Shown: positions 61,601-64,000 of the stretch, piece by piece
How the letters are laid out: every line of letters begins with the position of its first letter
Numbering within the stretch: position 1 is the first letter of the stretch
NCBI GenBank assembly: GCA_031761405.1
Contig: JASEVX010000353.1
Location: 62,001-126,000, forward strand
Direction of reading: 5' to 3'
DNA: 64,000 nucleotides
From: Serripes groenlandicus
Lineage: Eukaryota > Mollusca > Bivalvia > Cardiida > Cardiidae
Notes under the pieces: model-generated
What the model saw: the letters and a program-made list of their open reading frames with translations, nothing else
What the model was told of the DNA's origin: nothing
Database searches by the model: none
Position numbers and translations under genes: made by a program

Positions 61601-61729
61601 CTCACAAATTGTCAGCAATACAACAATTAACGCAACAAAAACACCAAGAACAGTCGGATCTCCTGAAATAAGGCCATCTTTTAGGAAACGCATCCAAACC
61701 GCTACGTGGTTTGCTTGTTTGGCGACCAT
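43679..61729 (-). CDS. SRPRB: SRPRB, signal recognition particle receptor subunit beta (six exons; switch I exon not located)
   Basis: Membrane-anchored small GTPase of the ER that tethers SRPRA and helps dock ribosome-SRP complexes. Exons in coding order: 61606-61729, 61241-61332, (missing), 51403-51485, 49247-49306, 48429-48560, 43679-43889 (TAG at 43679-43681). These give 233 residues; human SRPRB has 271. Visible motifs: a single N-terminal membrane segment (residues about 27-46, VLGVFVALIVVLLTILIFLI), G1 GCCNAGKT (60-67), G3 DLPGHE, G4 NKQD, G5-like ECSA near the C-terminus, and the terminal LLNIA. Exons 2 and 4 both border phase-0 junctions, so frame is kept without the missing piece. 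By family comparison, however, about 25 residues containing the switch I threonine should lie between SR and NTSLLLIDLPGHE. Introns are long (intron 2 about 9.8 kb) and filled with transposons. Confidence 0.9.
43934..45879. mobile_element. TA-flanked TIR element, 1.95 kb
   Basis: CCGTATATCCGCGGCCATAA at 43934 and its inverse at 45860-45879 (25 bp perfect), each bordered by TA (43932-43933, 45880-45881). The CTCGACTTATG motif recurs inside both ends. This fits a Tc1/mariner/pogo-type element; no transposase ORF remains. It starts about 45 bp upstream of the last SRPRB exon, in the preceding intron. Confidence 0.75.
44247..44885. mobile_element. Nested element with 8-bp target duplication and CGTCTA repeats
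   Basis: AAATAGAG flanks it on both sides (44239-44246, 44886-44893). Ends are GGTAACATCCCA and TGGGATTAAACC (imperfect inverse), followed inward by repeats of TAATCCCATTTCGTCTACA on the left and TGTAGACGAAATGGGATTA on the right. The 8-bp duplication suggests a hAT-type MITE, inserted in a degenerate piggyBac-like MITE within the 43934-45879 element. Confidence 0.75.
46523..47854 (+). mobile_element. HINE-like element with 161-bp units, interrupted by a SINE
   Basis: Begins ACAAGAGCGCC and ends near ACGATCCGTTTTTTCAAAACGGGCATATA, a hairpin whose right arm pairs with the left subterminal ACGCCCGT. Units repeat GGCTAGTTATCG at 46842, 46969, 47130, 47291 and 47697. The last interval is 406 bp because a SINE plus its target duplication (246 bp) lies inside. 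Confidence 0.75.
47382..47613 (-). mobile_element. tRNA-headed SINE inside a HINE-like array, 14-bp target duplication
   Basis: The minus strand reads from GGAATCCGCCGTGGTCGAGTGG (A-box region) through GGTTCGATCCCC (B box) to a 3' end rich in ATTCATTCATTC. TCTAAAGTTATTGA is duplicated at 47368-47381 and 47614-47627. Relatives are at 15461-15686 and about 39708-39929. Confidence 0.88.
48045..48274. mobile_element. piggyBac-like MITE copy
   Basis: TTAACCCTTTCCCTCATACG to GAGGGACAGGGTTAT. Core AAATTGCTCGTTTTGAGCAAAGTT. SRPRB last intron. A loose right half of another copy is at about 47889-47928. Confidence 0.86.
48968..49197. mobile_element. piggyBac-like MITE copy (near-consensus)
   Basis: TTAACCCTTTCCCTCATACG to ATGAGGGAAAGGGTTAA. 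It ends 50 bp from SRPRB exon 5 (49247-49306). Confidence 0.9.
49333..50028 (+). mobile_element. HINE-like element, same core family as 42927-43334
   Basis: Left end ACAAGAGGACCACGATTGTT then GGCTCACCTGG; right end CACATTTCATGTTAAGGTGAGCTAA. It contains CATATAAGGAAAATAAGCTC and CCTGGTGGTCATG, matching the copy at 42.9 kb. SRPRB intron between exons 4 and 5. Confidence 0.72.
50156..50231 (+). pseudogene. Inverted partial copy of SRPRB exon 2 with its splice donor, inside a composite MITE
   Basis: Plus-strand sequence from GCAATGCTGGGAAAACAG onward matches the minus strand of exon 2 at 61241-61272. It then runs through the GTTAGTATATAG donor and about 45 bp of intron up to the neighbouring MITE, with only scattered differences. 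The coding part covers the P-loop codons NAGKTVLFS only. A partial MITE end (50109-50155) lies on its left and a full MITE (50232-50461) on its right. In the source locus the exon is likewise followed by a MITE (60966-61196). It is opposite in orientation to the gene and has no start or partner exons. Confidence 0.85.
50232..50461. mobile_element. piggyBac-like MITE copy beside the exon 2 fragment
   Basis: TTAACCCTTTCCCGCATATT to TATGAGGGAAAGGGTTAA. It directly adjoins the inverted SRPRB exon 2 fragment and corresponds in position to the MITE at 60966-61196 beside the source exon. Confidence 0.88.
50722..50944. mobile_element. piggyBac-like MITE copy
   Basis: TTAACTCTTTCCCTCAATCT to ATGAGGGAAAGGGTTAT, otherwise close to consensus. 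SRPRB intron between exons 4 and 5. Confidence 0.85.
51859..52833 (+). mobile_element. Decayed pearl-family copy
   Basis: Left end ACAAGCCATGACTGTCCTAG then TCGCTCACCTGAATTAT. About six units of the 145-bp family follow with deletions. The right hairpin has decayed (ATCACCATAACTCCCC). SRPRB intron 2. Confidence 0.68.
52851..53002 (+). pseudogene. Short protein-like remnant just outside the hAT-like element
   Basis: One plus-strand frame reads VAIVAKRRLFNEDGDYFVNL and continues with a second GDY motif (ENGDYLILQLDKKSRLL) before stopping. GGCGATTATTT recurs in the DNA. The amino-acid pattern looks like a decayed mobile-element or gene fragment; I cannot name the family. Confidence 0.25.
53215..53412 (-). 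CDS. Unidentified ORF fragment whose stop codon lies in the left TIR of the hAT-like element
   Basis: The minus-strand frame includes HPFIYIDSHRGNEFTKWIMT and ends ITELIDSLHIPVI, with TAG at 53215-53217, inside the 24-bp terminal inverted repeat (53207-53230). The composition is protein-like after about residue 20. A transposon gene ending in its own TIR is common, but I do not recognise this as any transposase C-terminus. A matching ORF fragment sits at the other end (58344-58505, minus strand). Confidence 0.3.
   Translation of the reverse strand: MLCTYILCYSFLNLLILIKHPFIYIDSHRGNEFTKWIMTKGANDRFSYSEAKITELIDSLHIPVI
53517..54776. repeat. 424-bp tandem repeat, about three units
   Basis: TTGTGGTCAA...GAAGAATATAGGCTATGTGG begins at 53517, 53941 and 54365, exactly 424 bp apart. 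Units 2 and 3 are nearly identical; unit 1 is more diverged. The array is cut by the insertion at 54777, and a further diverged stretch of the unit resumes at 57010-57230. The period is not a multiple of three and the frames are broken, so it is not coding. Confidence 0.85.
54777..57009 (+). mobile_element. HINE-like element with 176-bp tandem core, inserted in the 424-bp array
   Basis: Starts ACAAGAGCTGTCGGAGGACAGC (hairpin) then GCGCTCGACTATTCC; ends CTCATATTCTTCGAATAGTCGAGCTA plus A's, with the right arm complementary to the left subterminal GCTCGACTATTC. The unit marker GATATGGACTCTTAATTTAG occurs at 55524, (55684), 55856, 56033, 56209, 56385, 56561 and 56737, settling to a 176-bp period. 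GC-rich GACGCCGACGCC lies just before the terminal hairpin. Confidence 0.8.
57376..57486 (+). CDS. Small basic ORF with AT-hook-like core, inside the hAT-like element
   Basis: ATG immediately after a TTATTTCAG acceptor; 36 residues beginning MGKLHGSRRGRIGRRPKKTK and ending KKPRKSIII. GRRPKK within an Arg/Lys-rich run resembles an AT-hook DNA-binding motif. It could be the last exon of a transposon or captured host gene. No upstream exon was identified, and it is too short for the function to be more than a suggestion. Confidence 0.3.
   Translation: MGKLHGSRRGRIGRRPKKTKNKCTPLAKKPRKSIII
57582..57918. mobile_element. Diverged MITE inside the hAT-like element
   Basis: TTAACCCTTTCTCACATAAA at the left and TGAGAAGGGTTATT at the right. 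It carries a truncated core plus an A/T-rich insertion near 57740-57860. It sits inside the 5.3 kb element, so it arrived after that element or was carried by it. Confidence 0.65.
58599..58663 (+). CDS. Candidate first exon of an unidentified plus-strand gene nested in SRPRB intron 2
   Basis: ATG in the context ACAAAATGGCGGAC, which resembles the YY1-type motif at many animal transcription and translation starts. It encodes MADDLLKFIADQCGFDFHVL. The frame closes at a TGA shortly after, so a donor must be used earlier; AA|GTGGTT at 58664 would join in frame to 59549. The exon lies 70 bp right of the hAT-like element. I do not recognise the protein. A chance ORF is possible. Confidence 0.35.
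59549..59783 (+). CDS. Candidate internal exon of the same unidentified plus-strand gene
   Basis: Preceded by a good acceptor (ATTTTCACAG) and followed by AAG|GTCTGT, a weak donor. It is open for 78 codons in a protein-like composition: ISVTVYRLFEQSQTSTRFLT, later IENLFNMGQTFSGTEYIPEL. It is too long and balanced to be typical of this AT-rich intron. The pattern only faintly recalls the N-terminal region of MCM-family proteins, and I do not assert that. No further exon was found to the right, where SRPRB exons 2 and 1 lie on the other strand, so this may be a gene remnant. Confidence 0.4.
60162..60363 (+). mobile_element. tRNA-headed SINE with 12-bp target duplication
   Basis: Pol III A box TGGTGCAGAGG (60166-60176) and B box GGTTCGAGTCC (60209-60219). 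The body runs through GCGAGTACTGGTTAAGTC and ends in AAATAAATAAG. ATAAGAAGTAAG flanks it at 60150-60161 and 60364-60375. A 3' fragment of the same family is at about 31937-32052. Confidence 0.85.
60573..60665 (+). mobile_element. tRNA-like SINE head fragment
   Basis: CTCCTGTAGCTCAGTCGGTAG resembles a tRNA 5' half, and GTGAGTTTGAATCTCAGCTC a degenerate B box. The expected tail of the 33092-33340 family is absent. A related head is at 19228-19346. Confidence 0.6.
60966..61196. mobile_element. piggyBac-like MITE copy 45 bp from SRPRB exon 2
   Basis: AATAACCCTTTCCCTCATAC to TGAGGGAAAGCGTTAA with intact inner arms. It flanks the source of the duplicated exon fragment at 50156-50231. Confidence 0.86.
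61606..61729 (-). CDS. SRPRB: SRPRB exon 1: start and signal anchor
   Basis: ATG at 61729. The exon encodes MVAKQANHVAVWMRFLKDGL followed by the hydrophobic anchor and ends in phase 1 at a strong GTGAGT donor. Exon 2 begins after a TTTTCCAG acceptor at 61332 and completes a Leu codon, continuing the hydrophobic run into basic residues (KRRGNNRR) on the cytosolic side. This is the expected topology of the receptor beta subunit. Confidence 0.88.
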
Positions 61730-61743
61730 CTTTGAATGAATGA

Positions 61744-61758
61744 CATTTCCGCTTCCGT
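61744..61758 (-). promoter_or_regulatory. ETS-like GGAA pair just upstream of the SRPRB start
   Basis: On the minus strand the sequence reads ACGGAAGCGGAAATG, two GGAA cores about 15-30 bp before the start codon. This is a common layout in TATA-less housekeeping promoters. It was seen by eye only; the transcription start is not known. Confidence 0.3.
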
Positions 61759-61985
61759 TTGAGGTTGAAGAATGATATATACCGGGGCATTTCGGAAAAG
61801 AAGCATTAATAGATCATACGTACTGCCGTGCGTTGTTCATAGGCTTTCTTAAAATAATCCTTTCCCTCATTAGGACGCTTTATGACGTATGTGCTGCAAA
61901 CGACTTTAGAAAACATTGTGGCCAAAGGAGATATTGCACATCATGGTCAATGTTTTCAATGCTATTCAATCGGTGTCACTAAACA

Positions 61986-62027
61986 GAGTCTGGTAGAGTC
62001 TGGTAGAGTCCGGTAGAGTCTGGTGGT
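61986..62027. repeat. GAGTCTGGTA tandem repeat
   Basis: Four nearly identical 10-bp units, AGAGTCTGGT with one AGAGTCCGGT. The motif recurs singly at about 62189 after CAGGGACACTGG. Upstream of SRPRB. Confidence 0.85.
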
Positions 62028-62592
62028 CAAATATCCCATTATATCACTGTTTTGTTGTGTTTTTGTATTAAAATGAATGAAATAAAGTGTTTTTGTATCA
62101 TATAAATAAAATATAATAATGTATTTGCCTATTTTAGTTCATTTTCGAGTGAATATAGAAATATTATATGCGTGAACAGGGACACTGGTAGAGTCTGGTC
62201 ATTATTAAGCAATAAATACAACTTGTGACAACCAAACCTGGGGAGACAACCGACTGCCTACGACTTAACGTTTGACTGACGAATCAGCGACCTATGTTAC
62301 CATAGTGTCGAAATCCCACGAGTTAACACGTTCTCATGTGGACATCATTTTTGGGTCAGACCGTATTACCTATCCCCTGAATTAAGTGCCTAAGCGTTAG
62401 ACAGCTCTGGACCTCCTATCTATACAAAGAGATGGAGGGGGACCTCACGATACACAGAGGGAGGCACCAGACCTACATGTACTTACACATATGTTAATAC
62501 GACACTGAAGAACCTGCAGCTTGTGAGCGTGTTAGGCCAGGGTAAAGATAAGGTAATAACCCCTCAAAAGCTTTCTGTCTCCCAGAACGCAA

Positions 62593-62634
62593 GCCCCCCC
62601 CCCCCCCACCCCCCCCCCCTTCCCCCTTCCCCCC
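62593..62634. repeat. Poly-C tract
   Basis: A run of C broken by single A and a few T, forming a strongly C-rich strand. It is the most extreme composition in the window, where sequencing length error is likely. Confidence 0.9.
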
Positions 62635-64000
62635 TTAAGAACATATAATTTAACCTGGCGCCTAAAAAAACTAATAATATTTGAGTCCTATTAACACATT
62701 ACAGAATGTTTAAGTCTTAAAAATGAACGATTGTTATGAAATATTATTTGTTTTTTATGAATGTCCACTGAAAACACTGATTTTTTGTGGGTGTGTGTTC
62801 GCCGTGGAAGTTTTTGTCCAAGGTTGTCCTTGCAAGTCCGTAATTTGTTTGCGCCTTGTCATCCGACATCGCTCCATTCATTGATTAGATATATCTACAA
62901 AGAGACTAAGCTTTGAAATTAGAAACAGTATAAATTATTTGAATAAAGGGATGGGAGGGAGGGAATTTTTATAAATTTTAGACTGCTATTACCTTCAAGA
63001 GTGTCAGGAAAAGGGAAGCTGACTTGGAATGGCCTTCGGGGTAAACAGACCCTATCAAGGGACATAATTTCGAAGCGACACTTCGGGAATTCAGAAGCAT
63101 TTATCTCCCCTGCTATGAACCTTTATTTATTTGAACACATGACCCTTTGTTAAAAATTGTTTGAAATTGGATTATAGAATATAAAATTCAAATAATCTGT
63201 TTCATGAGCAAGTTCTTCTTAAACCACAAGGTTCCAAACACATCTTTCCTGCAGTTGCATCAAAATAGGTCTGCAAATTGGATTGTTTTATCATTTTTTA
63301 AGGTATTATATGTTTTGCCATCAGATGCTTTTAAAGTAAAGGGCTCTAAGGTAATCATGTATCAGGTGAATGTATTGAAGAGTGGAGTTATTGAAATGGT
63401 AAACCTTCCTGTACATTCTTTCATCTGGTTATTAAGCATTGGGTAAAGGATAAATAACTCATCAAGAGTAAATCCTCTCTTATCCACAAAGTTGTCAACA
63501 GTTATCGGATGAAGGGATACCTAAAGATGTTTGTATGAGACCATTTTTGGACTGGTTTCCCGAACGCCTACTCAACTTAATATGTATATGGGGATCAGGG
63601 GGCCTTTGGTAATAAGGGTAACTTATAGATTCATTTTGTAGATGACTTTGGACAACTTTATTATAAACATTTGAAATTGATAAAAAAGTTTTAGACATCT
63701 TTATTACATACATATCGTAAATCAATCCGTGATTAAATTGGTATAAACTTGTTACAATCAAACTGTCAGGATCTTCTGGTTATAAGGGCAATGGTGAAGA
63801 TGTGGAAATCATTTCTCATGCTCAACAATGGCCCAAAACAGCTTAATGTTAGATTCATCACCAACATATATAGTGCTATAACACGGGACTAGATGGATTC
63901 GTCTTAAGAGTAAATCATAGAGGAGAAGACAAATTATTCTGGAAATGTATTTAATCCTGTTACTCTGCCTCTTTGTCAACCTTTAACAACATACCGAAAT

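Larger units (their letters stand above)
61760..64000. other. Region upstream of SRPRB without a recognised gene
   Basis: A decayed MITE (about 61858-61970), the GAGTCTGGTA repeat, the poly-C tract and otherwise AT-rich unique-looking sequence. The longest open frames (80-88 codons at 63204-63446 plus, 63495-63761 minus) have no start context, splice signals or family resemblance. Confidence 0.5.

Noticed and set aside
61404..61739. 111-codon plus-strand ORF
   Set aside because: It is antisense to SRPRB exon 1 and its intron; composition follows the complementary strand and no homology is evident.
1..64000. Reverse transcriptase, LTR or intact transposase genes
   Set aside because: No frame with recognisable catalytic motifs (YXDD, DDE spacing, Rep HUH, helicase) was found; all mobile elements seen are non-autonomous or decayed.

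Overview
This 64 kb window is eukaryotic, AT-rich, intron-rich and dominated by interspersed repeats. It looks like nuclear DNA of a bivalve mollusc. The evidence is two conserved metazoan genes split into short GT-AG exons, tandem-core repeats of the oyster/clam 'pearl'/Helentron-derived type, tRNA-headed SINEs, and dozens of copies of a TTAA-flanked MITE. No prokaryotic gene organisation, rRNA, CRISPR array or intact transposase was seen.

Genes. (1) VWA8, a mitochondrial multi-AAA+ ATPase, lies on the minus strand from 36658 leftwards. I could place 26 exons (4600-36658) that join in one frame into 1021 residues plus two bases. This is the N-terminal half with three P-loop modules; the C-terminal half, with the VWA domain, lies beyond base 1. 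(2) SRPRB, the signal recognition particle receptor beta GTPase, is on the minus strand from 61729 to 43679. Six exons were placed; the exon expected to carry the switch I region was not found. (3) A possible plus-strand gene fragment (58599 and 59549-59783) sits inside SRPRB intron 2; its identity is unknown.

Repeats. The commonest is a ~200-250 bp piggyBac-like MITE (TTAA-CCCTTTCCC ... GGGAAAGGG-TTAA) made of concentric inverted repeats. A second class consists of HINE-like (Helentron-derived) elements. They have different tandem-repeat cores (145, ~150, 152, 161 and 176 bp), but most share an ACAAG start and a 3' hairpin that mirrors the 5' subterminal sequence. They appear to enter A|A sites without target duplication. 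Larger TIR elements include a 5.3 kb hAT-like element (53207-58529), a 1.9 kb TA-flanked element (43934-45879) with another element nested in it, and a Tc1/mariner-like element (1089-1677). Several SINE families are present, two copies with clear target-site duplications.

Layout: 1-4599, VWA8 intron running off the left edge; 4600-36658, VWA8 exons separated by repeat-filled introns; 36659-43678, intergenic repeats; 43679-61729, SRPRB with large repeat-filled introns; 61730-64000, upstream of SRPRB with low-complexity tracts and no gene recognised. Exons are free of repeats, while MITEs crowd to within a few tens of bases of several splice sites.
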